A stretch of DNA of 64,000 bases from JABWCQ01 sp964530625 (GTDB taxonomy: Bacteria; Electryoneota; RPQS01): positions 62,001 to 126,000 of the forward strand of contig CAZHAK010000005.1 in NCBI GenBank assembly GCA_964530625.1, written 5' to 3'. Made by a program: the position numbers and the translations under genes. The notes under the pieces are model-generated. The model was given only the letters and a program-made list of their open reading frames with translations, had not been told where the DNA came from and searched no databases. Shown in pieces: positions 8,245 through 16,817 of the stretch (position 1 is the first letter of the stretch; each line of letters begins with the position of its first letter).

Positions 8245-9547
8245 ACTCATACTCATAATTCACTTCCTGACCGCCGGAGTTGCTTCGGTTCACGGTGAAG
8301 AACTTTTGTCCGTGCGATTTGGCTCCCATCAAGGGTTTGATCGCATGGTCTGCGAGCTTTCTGGCTCCGCAGAGTACGATGTCATTGTATTGGCCGGAGG
8401 CATCGTAGAATTGCATTTGCGAGGTGTTGTCGTCAGCGAAAAATTCTTTTTGCCCAAACTTCCATCGCAAATCAAACTCCTGAGCAGTGTTGAAGCCTTT
8501 CGTGAAGGCGAAGGTCATGTTGTATTGGAGGTGCGCGGTATTGAGCCGCTCCATGCAAAGACAACCGAGCTTCGCGGACAGTCATGGCGATTGGCGATTG
8601 ATTTATCCAAACTAAGCGAACAACCGCTTCAGCCCGCACTGTCCGCGCCGGACACCGTGTCTACGTCGAAACCAACTCCAAAACCAGCTCTGCACGACGA
8701 TGAAGTCCCATATGTCCCCGGGGATCGTCCCATTGAAACAATACTCGCTAACGATCATTCCAGTCACGATTCCTCAAATGAATCGCATTTGTTGGATCAA
8801 GTTCAGAAGGACAGTGTTAACCCCGAGGATAAGTCAAAGGTAATTGACCACGCGTCGATGCTGGCATCAGATAGTCTGAAGGCGCTCGAGGTGCTTGCCG
8901 AATTCTATGACATCGTGGGCGATACGCTAGTTGCAAAGGATTACGCGAAACTCTATCTCGACAAGAGGCGAGGTATAGTCAGACCAACAGATGATCACGG
9001 AAGCCGCGCGGCAATTCCGCTGTGGCTAATGATTGCCGTGGCTGTCGTTTCTGGTATGGTTGGCGGATTTATTGGCGGCAAACTGCGTTTGCCGTCAGGT
9101 GGACTCAAGTTGCCGAATTTGAACTTCAAGATTCCGCTAACGGGTCGCTCGAAAGAGAAGGGTCCGTTCGATGCCGCGGATCAGATTGAAGAAGACATAC
9201 AATCTCTTGATCGCGCTGTCGCGTCAGAGAAATCCAAGACCGCCAAACAACCTCCGAAAGCAGAAGCAAACCCTGGGGCCAAAGAAGCGCCCGTACCCAA
9301 GCCTGTGAAAAGGGAAAAGGAAGCTCTAAAGGGAGTTCCTCAAGACGTTCTGGATGAGGCAGAAAAGAGTCTCCCAGCTGATGATGAGGCGGAGAACGTC
9401 GAAGATGCAATGAAGGAATCCCTGATGGATCGCCGCGTCAAGCGTGTGCTCGAACTGTCGGCGGAAAGCAAATCGCTTGCAGAAATTGCCCAGGAGCTGG
9501 ATATGGGGCAGGACGAAGTAAAGTTAATTCTTGACTTGCATTCATAA
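8225..9547 (+). CDS. AMIN-like, single-pass membrane protein with SwrB-like tail
   Basis: The 440-residue protein starts with a signal-peptide-like segment (MLTFKSKLILIIHFLTAG), which is why the ATG at 8225 is preferred over an upstream start at 7979. Residues about 25-125 form a beta-rich domain with VRFGSHQGFDRMVCELSG, the style of AMIN domains that bind cell-wall or secretin regions. A low-complexity region follows, then one membrane helix (about 260-283, LWLMIAVAVVSGMVGGFIGG), an acidic/Lys/Pro-rich stretch and a C-terminal helical motif, ELSAESKSLAEIAQELDMGQ, followed by DEVKLIL. A similar C-terminal motif and the place after the sigma factor gene recall Bacillus SwrB/YlxL. That link is inference. 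Confidence 0.7.
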   Translation: MLTFKSKLILIIHFLTAGVASVHGEELLSVRFGSHQGFDRMVCELSGSAEYDVIVLAGGIVELHLRGVVVSEKFFLPKLPSQIKLLSSVEAFREGEGHVVLEVRGIEPLHAKTTELRGQSWRLAIDLSKLSEQPLQPALSAPDTVSTSKPTPKPALHDDEVPYVPGDRPIETILANDHSSHDSSNESHLLDQVQKDSVNPEDKSKVIDHASMLASDSLKALEVLAEFYDIVGDTLVAKDYAKLYLDKRRGIVRPTDDHGSRAAIPLWLMIAVAVVSGMVGGFIGGKLRLPSGGLKLPNLNFKIPLTGRSKEKGPFDAADQIEEDIQSLDRAVASEKSKTAKQPPKAEANPGAKEAPVPKPVKREKEALKGVPQDVLDEAEKSLPADDEAENVEDAMKESLMDRRVKRVLELSAESKSLAEIAQELDMGQDEVKLILDLHS

Positions 9548-9555
9548 GGTAAGCT

Positions 9556-9807
9556 GTGTCACACCAATTTATTCCGCTCAGAGTCGGCGAAATCGTTACT
9601 ACAAAAGTTCGCCGCAAACTTTCCTCGTCCCGCGTTCTAATTGATCTGAAAGGCAGAGTGCTCGTCGCCGACCCTGAACAACCGATTGACGTAGGTGACC
9701 CGATCACTGTCCAAGTGCTTGCCATCAATCCCCGCATCAGGCTTAGGCTTCTGCCGCCCCCTCCCAGCGAGTCGTCGCATAATTTCCCCCTCGACCTCCG
9801 TACCTAA
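9556..9807 (+). CDS. Small beta-rich protein resembling a FliK-type N-terminal segment
   Basis: An 83-residue protein starting with GTG at 9556, eight bases after the preceding stop. The pattern VGEIVTTKVRRKLSSSRVLI, then DLKGRVLVADPEQPIDVGDPI and TVQVLAINPRIRLRLLP, alternates short strands and resembles the small beta domain at the start of some FliK-like hook-length proteins, or an S1/OB-like fold. No cysteine, signal peptide or membrane segment is present. It is the last gene before the sigma-54 promoter at 9955. It is too short to be a whole FliK; the function stays open. Confidence 0.55.
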   Translation: MSHQFIPLRVGEIVTTKVRRKLSSSRVLIDLKGRVLVADPEQPIDVGDPITVQVLAINPRIRLRLLPPPPSESSHNFPLDLRT

Positions 9808-9954
9808 TCACTAAAGATCCGATCGGCCCGGTCCCGGCACTTTGTGCCTGAGAGCTTTTCTCATCATTCATTTCCGTTCCATTCTGTCTTGCTAAGCTCT
9901 TGTATTCGAGTAGGTTAACTGACATTGTAGTTTGCCTGAACTTGCTATACTATC

Positions 9955-9970
9955 TGGCACCATCCTTGCA
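9955..9970 (+). promoter_or_regulatory. Sigma-54 promoter of the flgF operon
   Basis: TGGCAC at 9955-9960 and TTGCA at 9966-9970 put the invariant GG and GC exactly 10 bases apart, a complete match to the sigma-54 -24/-12 consensus. Transcription would start near 9981, about 19 bases before flgF. It lies in the 192-base gap between the small gene ending at 9807 and flgF, the only sizeable gap in the first 29 kb, and would drive flgF through at least flgL. No enhancer-binding activator gene is in the window. Confidence 0.9.
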
Positions 9971-9999
9971 AGTATTTTGCTCGGGTAATATAACTCGCT

Positions 10000-10722
10000 A
10001 TGATAAAAGGCATCTACAACTCCGGAGCGGCCATGCGCGCAGGTCTCTTGCGCCAGGACGTGACCGCAAACAATCTCGCGAATGCTTCGACCTCCGGGTA
10101 TAAGCAGGATCGTTTCGTGCTCGAACAACAAGTTGACGGCAACAAGGTCGGTGCATCGCGCGATTTACTGAACGCCGTCAAAGGATCGAGCTATGTGAAC
10201 TTCAGTTCCGGTCCGTTGGAATCAACGGAGTCCGCGCTGGATTTCGCGCTGCAAGGTCAAGGTTTTTTCGTCGTTGCCGATGACGAAGGGACTTTCTACA
10301 CGCGCAATGGCCGCCTGGATCGAAATGCTGATGGTGAACTCGTGGACGCGAATGGGCGGCGTGTGCAAGGAGTAGGTGGCAACATCACACTTCCTCCCGG
10401 CATCGTCACTCTGGCTGATGACGGGAGTATTTCAGTGGATGGCGTGGCCATTGATAAACTGCGTGTCGTTGAATTTGACGATACTGGCGCTCTCAGGAAG
10501 AGTGGCGAAAATTTGTTCAGCGATCCCGACGGTACGGCAGGCGAGCGTGAAGCGATCCGCACGAACGTGCAGCAAGGATTTCTTGAACAATCCAACGTGG
10601 ACGCCGTGCGCGAAATGGTGGAAATGATTGCCACCTCGCGCCACTATGAAGCAAGTTCCCGTCTCATGACGGTGCAGGACACATCTCTTAATCACGTTGT
10701 CAACGACATCGGAAGAGTTTAA
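10000..10722 (+). CDS. flgF: Flagellar proximal rod protein FlgF
   Basis: FlgF is one of the proximal rod proteins. The 240-residue product has the rod/hook N-terminal signature (MIKGIYNSGAAMRAGL, then TANNLANASTSGYKQD), a central FlgEFG D1 domain (LDFALQGQGFFVV, FYTRNGRLDRNADGELVD), and the C-terminal helix (NVDAVREMVEMIATSRHYEASSR). It is clearly a paralogue of flgG, 12 bases downstream; FlgF is assigned by order and by the shorter, less canonical central region. It is the first gene behind the sigma-54 promoter. The ribosome-binding site is weak. Confidence 0.92.
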   Translation: MIKGIYNSGAAMRAGLLRQDVTANNLANASTSGYKQDRFVLEQQVDGNKVGASRDLLNAVKGSSYVNFSSGPLESTESALDFALQGQGFFVVADDEGTFYTRNGRLDRNADGELVDANGRRVQGVGGNITLPPGIVTLADDGSISVDGVAIDKLRVVEFDDTGALRKSGENLFSDPDGTAGEREAIRTNVQQGFLEQSNVDAVREMVEMIATSRHYEASSRLMTVQDTSLNHVVNDIGRV

Positions 10723-10734
10723 CACATATCACTT

Positions 10735-11520
10735 ATGATCAAAGCACTCTATACCTCCGCGTCCGGTATGCACGCACAACAAAAGAACCTCGACAATACC
10801 GCGAGCAACATTTCGAATGCGAACACGACCGCTTACAAGCGCAGCCGCATCGAGTTTCAAGATCTGATCTACGAAAATGTGCGCATCCCGTCGCCCACTG
10901 ATCAAGGCACATCACTACCGGTGCCGCTGCAAATCGGCGGGGGAACTCGCGTGGTGGCTAGTGTCAAGAATTTTGAAATGGGCACACCGCAAGAAACTGG
11001 GAATCCGCTGGACCTGATGGTGCGCGGTGACGGCTTCTTCCAAGTGTTAATGCCGGACGACACAGTCGGGTTTACGCGCGACGGATCGTGGAAACTGACG
11101 GCCGAAGGACAGCTCGTGAATGCGCAAGGATTGCCGATGGAGCCGCCGATTAATATCCCGTCCGACGCGACATCCGTCATGATTTCTCCTGAAGGCCGCG
11201 TCTCGGTGATGACACAAGGCACCGTTGATCCAACAGAAATTGGACAAATTGAGCTTGCGCGCTTCGTCAATCCTGCAGGACTGCTGAATGACGGCGGAAA
11301 TGTTTACACGCAATCCGTTTCTTCAGGTGATCCACTGACCGCCACGCCCGGCTCGGACGGCACCGGAATTCTCGAACAGGGTTATCTGGAGTCATCGAAC
11401 GTGAAAATCGTCAATGAAATGATCAATTTGATCACGGCCCAGCGCGGCTATGAGCTCAACTCGCGCGCCATCCGCACCGCTGATGATATGATTAACATCG
11501 CGACGCAGTTGAAACGGTAA
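10735..11520 (+). CDS. flgG: Flagellar distal rod protein FlgG
   Basis: FlgG builds the distal rod that passes through the P and L rings. The 261-residue length is standard. It opens with MIKALYTSASGMHAQQKNLD and the typical NISNANTTAYKRSRIEFQDL, has the central PLDLMVRGDGFFQVLMPDD segment and ends with ESSNVKIVNEMINLITAQRG followed by YELNSRAI and DDMINIATQLKR. Its stop overlaps the flgA ATG by one base (TAATG), indicating coupled translation into the ring-assembly genes. Confidence 0.97.
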   Translation: MIKALYTSASGMHAQQKNLDNTASNISNANTTAYKRSRIEFQDLIYENVRIPSPTDQGTSLPVPLQIGGGTRVVASVKNFEMGTPQETGNPLDLMVRGDGFFQVLMPDDTVGFTRDGSWKLTAEGQLVNAQGLPMEPPINIPSDATSVMISPEGRVSVMTQGTVDPTEIGQIELARFVNPAGLLNDGGNVYTQSVSSGDPLTATPGSDGTGILEQGYLESSNVKIVNEMINLITAQRGYELNSRAIRTADDMINIATQLKR

Positions 11521-12191
11521 TGAGATATAGTGGGCTGCTCATTCTCTGTCTCTTTGCGGACATGGCCGTCGCTCAAGACTATTCGATTCTTGAAAGGCTT
11601 GTCTCTCTGACATGGCAGCCGCACGAAGTCACATGTACGTGGAGCCCGGTCTTTGGTGATCCTGACAAATTGGGGTCTTTGAGAAACATCGAGCCGGTGA
11701 ACTTACTGGAAAGTTGTTCACATGGCGCGCTGACGCTTACGCTGCAAGGCGAAGACTCGAGCGGCAAGCTGCTTCGAGTGACGTACAAAGGCAAAGCGAG
11801 AGTTTTCGGACAGGCCTTCAGTGTCTGCCAGCGAGTCAGCATCGGCGAAGAAGTAGAAACTGGCAATGTTTGTCCGACGGAGAGCGAATTGAGCAATCTG
11901 CGATCCGCAGCACTGCTCGATACCGCCGAGATCATCGGAAAGCTCGCTGTTCGTCCGCTGGTTCCCGGCAAAGCAATCTTGGCGACCGATCTCCGTCCGC
12001 AACCCGTGATTCAATCCGGCGATCTGGTCGTGCTGATTTGTGAAAAAGGTGGAGTGAGGGTGAGCGTGGAGGGGATTGCCATGAAAGAGGGCGGCATCGG
12101 GGAAACCATTCCTGTGCGTGTTCCTGAAGTTGAAAAGAACCGGCTTAAAGGAGTCATACAAAATGATGCAACGCTGCGTTGGATTCATTAG
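11520..12191 (+). CDS. flgA: P-ring assembly chaperone FlgA
   Basis: FlgA is a periplasmic chaperone for P-ring (FlgI) assembly. The 223-residue protein has a signal peptide (MRYSGLLILCLFADMAVAQ), a divergent N-terminal half and a C-terminal SAF-type domain with LAVRPLVPGKAILATDLRPQ, VIQSGDLVVLI and the strand-rich GGVRVSVEGIAMKEGGIGE. This order matches FlgA. The order flgG-flgA-flgH-flgI supports it. Three or four cysteines in the mature N-terminal half could form disulfides in the periplasm. The N-terminal half is not closely recognisable. Confidence 0.9.
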   Translation: MRYSGLLILCLFADMAVAQDYSILERLVSLTWQPHEVTCTWSPVFGDPDKLGSLRNIEPVNLLESCSHGALTLTLQGEDSSGKLLRVTYKGKARVFGQAFSVCQRVSIGEEVETGNVCPTESELSNLRSAALLDTAEIIGKLAVRPLVPGKAILATDLRPQPVIQSGDLVVLICEKGGVRVSVEGIAMKEGGIGETIPVRVPEVEKNRLKGVIQNDATLRWIH

Positions 12192-12744
12192 CCTAATAGG
12201 CTTGACCTTGATTGCGCATGCCGCCGATGTGAGAGACCGCGGAATCGCACCTTCAATGTACAGCGACTGTATCGCCCGAAATGTCGGAGACCAGTTGACC
12301 ATATTGATTATCGAAAACTCACTTGCGTCTGCTTCAGCCCGCACGAACACTAAAGGCGAATTTGACGCCGAAGTCTCCGCTGGAGGCTCCGGCGCGCTTG
12401 ATTTTATTCCTTTGCTGTCTGGCAACGGTTCAACGAAAAGCGAGCACAAAGGTACCGGCTCAACCAGTCGCCAAGGAACTTTGCGCGCTAGTCTGGTGAC
12501 TCGCGTCGTTGAGGTTCTGCCAAACGGAGACCTGCGCATTGAGGGACAAAAATCGGTGGTCATCAACGGCGAAAAACAATTGACAATTCTGTCCGGCACG
12601 GTGCGTCAACAAGACATCACTCCGGCAAACACGATTACGTCAGACCTGATCGGCGACGCCGAAATCTCCTATAAAGGCAAGGGCGTGTTGGCAAACACCG
12701 AACGCCCCGGTATCTTCGCGCGTATTTTCGATTGGATCTTCTAA
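12163..12744 (+). CDS. flgH: L-ring protein FlgH without a lipobox
   Basis: FlgH forms the outer-membrane L ring. The ATG at 12163 follows GGAG with 9-base spacing and starts a signal peptide (MMQRCVGFISLIGLTLIAHA); an earlier ATG at 12118 would add 15 unrelated residues. Family features are APSMYSDCIARNVGDQLTIL with IIENSLASASARTNT, then RASLVTRVVEVLPNGDLRIE and the C-terminal VRQQDITPANTITSDLIGDA. Mature length is close to the family norm. Unusually, the signal peptide ends AHA-AD and has no lipobox cysteine, although FlgH is a lipoprotein in enterobacteria. The start overlaps the end of flgA by 29 bases. Confidence 0.93.
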   Translation: MMQRCVGFISLIGLTLIAHAADVRDRGIAPSMYSDCIARNVGDQLTILIIENSLASASARTNTKGEFDAEVSAGGSGALDFIPLLSGNGSTKSEHKGTGSTSRQGTLRASLVTRVVEVLPNGDLRIEGQKSVVINGEKQLTILSGTVRQQDITPANTITSDLIGDAEISYKGKGVLANTERPGIFARIFDWIF

Positions 12745-13832
12745 TGCGAACTACTTTTGTTACTGTCCTGATGCTTTCCTGGACCGCATTTGCTGGAGTG
12801 CGAGTCGGTGACATGACCAACTATCCGAATACAACTCCGGTAACGCTCACAGGCTACGGATTGGTCGTCGGACTCGCAGGTACGGGTGATGGCAGCAAAT
12901 CTACCTTCACGCCGCAGACTTTCGCCAGCATGTTGAAGCAATTCGGCATCGAAGTCGCTCCTGGAGATCTAAAACTCAAAAACGTCGCGGCTGTGATGGT
13001 GTCTTGTGAGATGCCCGCTGGTGCGCGCCGTGGTTCCCGCTTGGATGCATTGGTCTCCTCGCTTGGCGATGCTACCAGTCTGCAGGGTGGAACGTTACTG
13101 CGAGCGGTACTGAATGATCCTTGGGGCACTCCGATTGCGGAAGTTCAGGGACCCATATCGATCGGCGGATTCAATTTTGAAACAGGCGGCACTCGCGTCT
13201 CACGCAATCACTCAGTAGCAGGACGTATTCCCGGCGGCACGGTGCTGTTTGACGACGGACCGGAGTTACCTGCGCCCGCTGACAGCTTTGTCTTGATTCT
13301 CGAACAGCCCGATCTGCGTGCGGCCGTCAACGTAACCAAGTCGATCAACCAGATATTCGTCGGTTCGGCGCGAACGGCTGACCCGTCCATGATTGTTGTG
13401 CATGTGCCCGATATGTTTCAGTCGCAAAGCGACCGCTTTGAGTTTCAGTCCATCATAGAAGAGATTGAAATTGAGCCGGCGGGAACGGACAAAATTGTCA
13501 TCAACGAGCGCACCGGAACGATTGTTATCGGGACCGCAGTCTCTCTGCTACCAACCGCGATTGCACATGGCAATTTGACGGTTGAAATAACCGAACGTCC
13601 TGTTATCAGTCAACCGTATGCATTTGGCCAAGGCGAGACCGTCATAGAAAGTCAAAGCACGATTACCGTCGAGAATGCCGGTGAAGGCTTGAAAGAGATT
13701 GCCGGAGCGGCGTCCGCCGGTGAAGTTGCGCGAATGCTGAATTCATTGGGAGTGTCACCCCGTGACATGATTGCAATTTTTCAAGGACTGAAAGCAGCCG
13801 GCGCGTTGCGTGCCGAATTGGTGATCATCTAA
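12744..13832 (+). CDS. flgI: P-ring protein FlgI
   Basis: FlgI forms the periplasmic P ring. The ATG at 12744 overlaps the flgH stop (TAATG) and begins a signal peptide (MRTTFVTVLMLSWTAFAG), giving 362 residues, the standard size. Conserved blocks are LTGYGLVVGLAGTGDGSKST, KNVAAVMVSCEMPAGARRGS, RVSRNHSVAGRIPGGTVLFD, VINERTGTIVIGTAVSLLPT and, near the end, VARMLNSLGVSPRDMIAIFQ followed by GLKAAGALRAELVII. The family's usual initial segment after the signal peptide is short but recognisable. Its stop again overlaps the next start (TAATG). Confidence 0.97.
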   Translation: MRTTFVTVLMLSWTAFAGVRVGDMTNYPNTTPVTLTGYGLVVGLAGTGDGSKSTFTPQTFASMLKQFGIEVAPGDLKLKNVAAVMVSCEMPAGARRGSRLDALVSSLGDATSLQGGTLLRAVLNDPWGTPIAEVQGPISIGGFNFETGGTRVSRNHSVAGRIPGGTVLFDDGPELPAPADSFVLILEQPDLRAAVNVTKSINQIFVGSARTADPSMIVVHVPDMFQSQSDRFEFQSIIEEIEIEPAGTDKIVINERTGTIVIGTAVSLLPTAIAHGNLTVEITERPVISQPYAFGQGETVIESQSTITVENAGEGLKEIAGAASAGEVARMLNSLGVSPRDMIAIFQGLKAAGALRAELVII

Positions 13833-14125
13833 TGAAAATCCCTGAACTTCATGCATTCCTGCCGATCACAAAGATGCAGGACAAACCGAATAGTGAAGCT
13901 GCACTTAAAGGCGCGGCTGAGGGTTTCGAGACGCTGCTGACGCATCAACTTGTGCAGGAGTTACAAAAAGACCTCGAAGGGGAATCGCTGTTCGGAAGCG
14001 GAGTGGAAGGTAACACGATCGGCGCAATGGCAGAGTGGGAACTCGCAGGTCATCTCGCCAAGTCACTCGACCTGGGAGTGCTGAAGCAATTGCAGGCGGC
14101 TACCGCAAGAAAGGATAACAAGTGA
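13832..14125 (+). CDS. flgJ: Rod-binding protein, FlgJ N-terminal type
   Basis: The 97-residue protein corresponds to the rod-capping half of FlgJ. It shows the family pattern GAAEGFETLLTHQLVQELQK, a short linker, then the helix AEWELAGHLAKSLDLGVLKQ. The muramidase domain of enterobacterial FlgJ is absent, as in many phyla, so another enzyme must open the peptidoglycan for the rod. It is coupled to flgI by TAATG and to the next gene by GTGA. The symbol is used in the sense of rod-binding protein only. Confidence 0.85.
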   Translation: MKIPELHAFLPITKMQDKPNSEAALKGAAEGFETLLTHQLVQELQKDLEGESLFGSGVEGNTIGAMAEWELAGHLAKSLDLGVLKQLQAATARKDNK

Positions 14126-14484
14126 GTCCTGAATCACATGATTTCGTTCGTGAGCTAGGCTGCCTAAAGATTCACATTCAGCGTTTGGAGCAACAGCTAC
14201 GCCGCAACGAACTCTCCGGAATCGAAGGAGAATCCACCCAAGTTGAAGCGACGCTTGTCAGGCTGCTGCGCTCACAGCGGGCGCTGCCACGCAACGAGCA
14301 GCAGCAAATGCGCCGCCGCTTCGTTGCTGTACGCCAAGATGCGCTCCGTACTCTCGAAATCTCCCGACGTATTCTTGACGAAAGCCTGCGAGCGACCGTG
14401 GAGATGCTGGAAATTATTGAGGCGAATAGCAATTACGACGGACGCAAGGGCGGGCATAACATTATGATTGACCGAAAGGCATAG
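14122..14484 (+). CDS. flgN: FlgN-like export chaperone
   Basis: A 120-residue, fully helical, charged protein with heptad-like leucines (FVRELGCLKIHIQRLEQQLR; LRTLEISRRILDESLRATVE). Size, helical character and the place immediately before flgK and flgL match FlgN, the chaperone that keeps the two hook-filament junction proteins export-ready. Sequence alone is only suggestive because FlgN is poorly conserved. It starts with GTG at 14122, overlapping the flgJ stop (GTGA), and its stop abuts the flgK ATG. The name rests mainly on context. Confidence 0.65.
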   Translation: MSPESHDFVRELGCLKIHIQRLEQQLRRNELSGIEGESTQVEATLVRLLRSQRALPRNEQQQMRRRFVAVRQDALRTLEISRRILDESLRATVEMLEIIEANSNYDGRKGGHNIMIDRKA

Positions 14485-15864
14485 ATGAGCACGCTTTCAA
14501 ACATACTCGAGCAAGGTCGCCGCGCGCTACAAGTGCAACAGATAGCCATGCAAGTGATTGGACACAATACATCCAACGCAGGCTCGGTGGGCTATTCTCG
14601 CAGACGCCTCGATTTGGGGACGGCTCCTCCCGGTCAAACAGGGCAGTGGGGAGTAGGATCAGGCGTTGACATCAATCAACTGGGCCGGGTTCGCGATAGT
14701 TTGCTTGATACACAAATTCGCAGCAACACGAGCGTCGCATCGTACTGGTCGTCACGCGAAGATCAATTGGGAAGAGTGGAAGAGACCTTTAATGCGCTGG
14801 GAAGTAACAATCTAGGAAAGCTGATGGACGACTTTTGGCAAGGTTGGCATGACTTGGCAAATGACCCGGAAAGCAATACACCACGATTTGCCCTCAGAGA
14901 TCGTGCGCAGGCGTTGATCAGCTCGCTTAAGCGTGTCCACGACAATCTTAATGGACAATTAGAAGAAGCCAACGCGCGAATTGCCGACAGCGCTCAACAA
15001 ATCAATAATTTGACGTTGGCGATCGCAGAGCTAAATGTACGGATCATCCAAGGGGAACTTGGAGGCCATGAAGCATCCGATTTGCGTGACTCGCGTGATT
15101 TGTTAGTTGAGCAGCTTGCGAACATCACAGACCTAACGGTTCAAGAGCAAGCCAACGGCACGATACACGTTTATAGCGCAGGACAGATTATCGTTCAGGG
15201 AGATCTTGCTGTACCTGTCCGCATAGACAGAGTTGCCACAGACCCCAAGAACAACGTTGTGCTGACGTTGGGAAGCTCACCACTTCCGTGGACGCCTCAA
15301 GGCGGAGAGCTTGGAGCGCTGTTCGAGCAGCGAAACAAGGTGCTTCCGCAACTCATGTCAAAGCTTGATCAGTTTGCCAGAGAGTTCACACAATCCATCA
15401 ATGCTGTTCATGCACAGGGCTGGGGACTCGACGGGACACAGGGACATGACTTTTTCGCATCCGACGTCACCGGAGTACATGACTTGAGATTGTCTACTTC
15501 CGTTTTGGAAGATGTCAATCATATTGCTGCGTCATCTAGCGAGAACGCGCCTGGAGACAACTCACTTGCGCTTGCCATTGCAGAAATTCAGGGCCAAACG
15601 TCAAGTACTGGAGAAACCCTCGATCAAATGTTGCGTAATATACCCCTTGAAGTGGGCAGTACGCGCGCTGCTGCCATTCAACAGCGGGATGTGGAGTCAG
15701 CTGTATTGGACAACGCCATCAGCAGGAGAATGTCAATCAGCGGAGTTAGTCTTGATGAAGAAATGGCAAGACTGATCGAAACGCAAAAAGCCTATGAAGC
15801 AGCGGCGAAGATTGTGCAGACCGTTGATCAGATGATGGACACGATCTTAAACCTCAAGCAATAA
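14485..15864 (+). CDS. flgK: Hook-filament junction protein FlgK
   Basis: FlgK is the first hook-filament junction protein (HAP1). It opens with the rod/hook-type helix (ILEQGRRALQVQQIAMQVIG, HNTSNAGSVGYSRRR), contains the FlgK-typical helical domain (LGKLMDDFWQGWHDLANDPE; LIQ-type loop before LRDSRDLLVEQLANI) and closes with SGVSLDEEMARLIETQKAYE and AAAKIVQTVDQMMDTILNLK. At 459 residues it is compact compared with the roughly 550 of enterobacteria; the central variable domain is short while both terminal coiled coils are complete. flgL follows after one base. Confidence 0.96.
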   Translation: MSTLSNILEQGRRALQVQQIAMQVIGHNTSNAGSVGYSRRRLDLGTAPPGQTGQWGVGSGVDINQLGRVRDSLLDTQIRSNTSVASYWSSREDQLGRVEETFNALGSNNLGKLMDDFWQGWHDLANDPESNTPRFALRDRAQALISSLKRVHDNLNGQLEEANARIADSAQQINNLTLAIAELNVRIIQGELGGHEASDLRDSRDLLVEQLANITDLTVQEQANGTIHVYSAGQIIVQGDLAVPVRIDRVATDPKNNVVLTLGSSPLPWTPQGGELGALFEQRNKVLPQLMSKLDQFAREFTQSINAVHAQGWGLDGTQGHDFFASDVTGVHDLRLSTSVLEDVNHIAASSSENAPGDNSLALAIAEIQGQTSSTGETLDQMLRNIPLEVGSTRAAAIQQRDVESAVLDNAISRRMSISGVSLDEEMARLIETQKAYEAAAKIVQTVDQMMDTILNLKQ

Positions 15865-15865
15865 T

Positions 15866-16816
15866 ATGAGAGTTTCACATCTTCAACAGCATCAAAGATT
15901 CGTGAATGATGTAGAGCAACGTCTCTACAACATGTCGCGCATTCAACAGGAGCTCGGGACGGGGTTGAGATTGTTTCAACCTTCGGAGGATGTCGTCTCT
16001 GCGAACTCTGCACTAGGAGCACGCTCTCAGTTAAGCTCCATTGCTCAATATCAGCGCAACATTGAGAATGGTCAAGGTTTTGTTTCGGCTGCCGACAGTA
16101 AGCTGACATCCATCGTTAATTTAGTTAATGAGATTGACGCGCTCGCGCTCTCTGTCGACAATGATCACGTCACACCCGAGGATCGATCCTTCGCCGCGCA
16201 AGAGATGAACCAGAAGTTAGAAGCCCTACTCGAATATGCAAATGCACAGTTTGGGGACAAATACTTATTCGGTGGGCATGGCACATTGAGAACGCCATTT
16301 TTGGCTGAGCGCAATGACCAGGGACTGATTATTAACGTGGGAACCGAGTCTAATTCTTTAGACGGCCGAATCTACCGCATGATTGACAAGGACGAAAGCG
16401 TGGCGATAAACGTTACGGGCGACCGCCTCTTTCAACCGATTGGCGAAGAGAACACAGCGTCCGACTTGTATTATGTGATCAGAAATCTGCGGGACACCAT
16501 TGCAAACAACAACGTCCCGCCTGAAGGCCAGGAAGACGCGTTGAGTACGCATGTGCTTCGAGAAAACCTTGATGCTATCAGAAACCGAATCATCGAGCAA
16601 CAAACTTACGTGGGCTCCCTAAATCAACGCCTGAGTAACAAACTGAGTGAACTAAGCGCCATCGAAATTGACTGGACGGATCGTCTCGAGGAAGCACAGG
16701 GGGTTGAAATGACCGACTTGGTCAGCAGGCTCGCGGTTGAAGAAGGAGTTTACAACGCACTCGTAGCCATTCAGTCACGAGTATTGTCCCGTTCACTAAT
16801 TGATTATATGGGGTAA
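15866..16816 (+). CDS. flgL: Hook-filament junction protein FlgL
   Basis: FlgL (HAP3) joins FlgK to the filament and belongs to the flagellin superfamily. The 316-residue product has the flagellin-like N-terminal helix (RLYNMSRIQQELGTGLRLFQ, PSEDVVSANSALGARSQLSS), the FlgL-type ALLEYANAQFGDKYLFGGHG motif, and the C-terminal coil VEMTDLVSRLAVEEGVYNAL with LVAIQSRVLSRSLIDYMG. The ATG at 15866 follows the flgK stop directly. It is the last structural gene before the sugar-modification genes, which begin one base after its stop. Confidence 0.95.
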   Translation: MRVSHLQQHQRFVNDVEQRLYNMSRIQQELGTGLRLFQPSEDVVSANSALGARSQLSSIAQYQRNIENGQGFVSAADSKLTSIVNLVNEIDALALSVDNDHVTPEDRSFAAQEMNQKLEALLEYANAQFGDKYLFGGHGTLRTPFLAERNDQGLIINVGTESNSLDGRIYRMIDKDESVAINVTGDRLFQPIGEENTASDLYYVIRNLRDTIANNNVPPEGQEDALSTHVLRENLDAIRNRIIEQQTYVGSLNQRLSNKLSELSAIEIDWTDRLEEAQGVEMTDLVSRLAVEEGVYNALVAIQSRVLSRSLIDYMG

Positions 16817-16817
16817 C

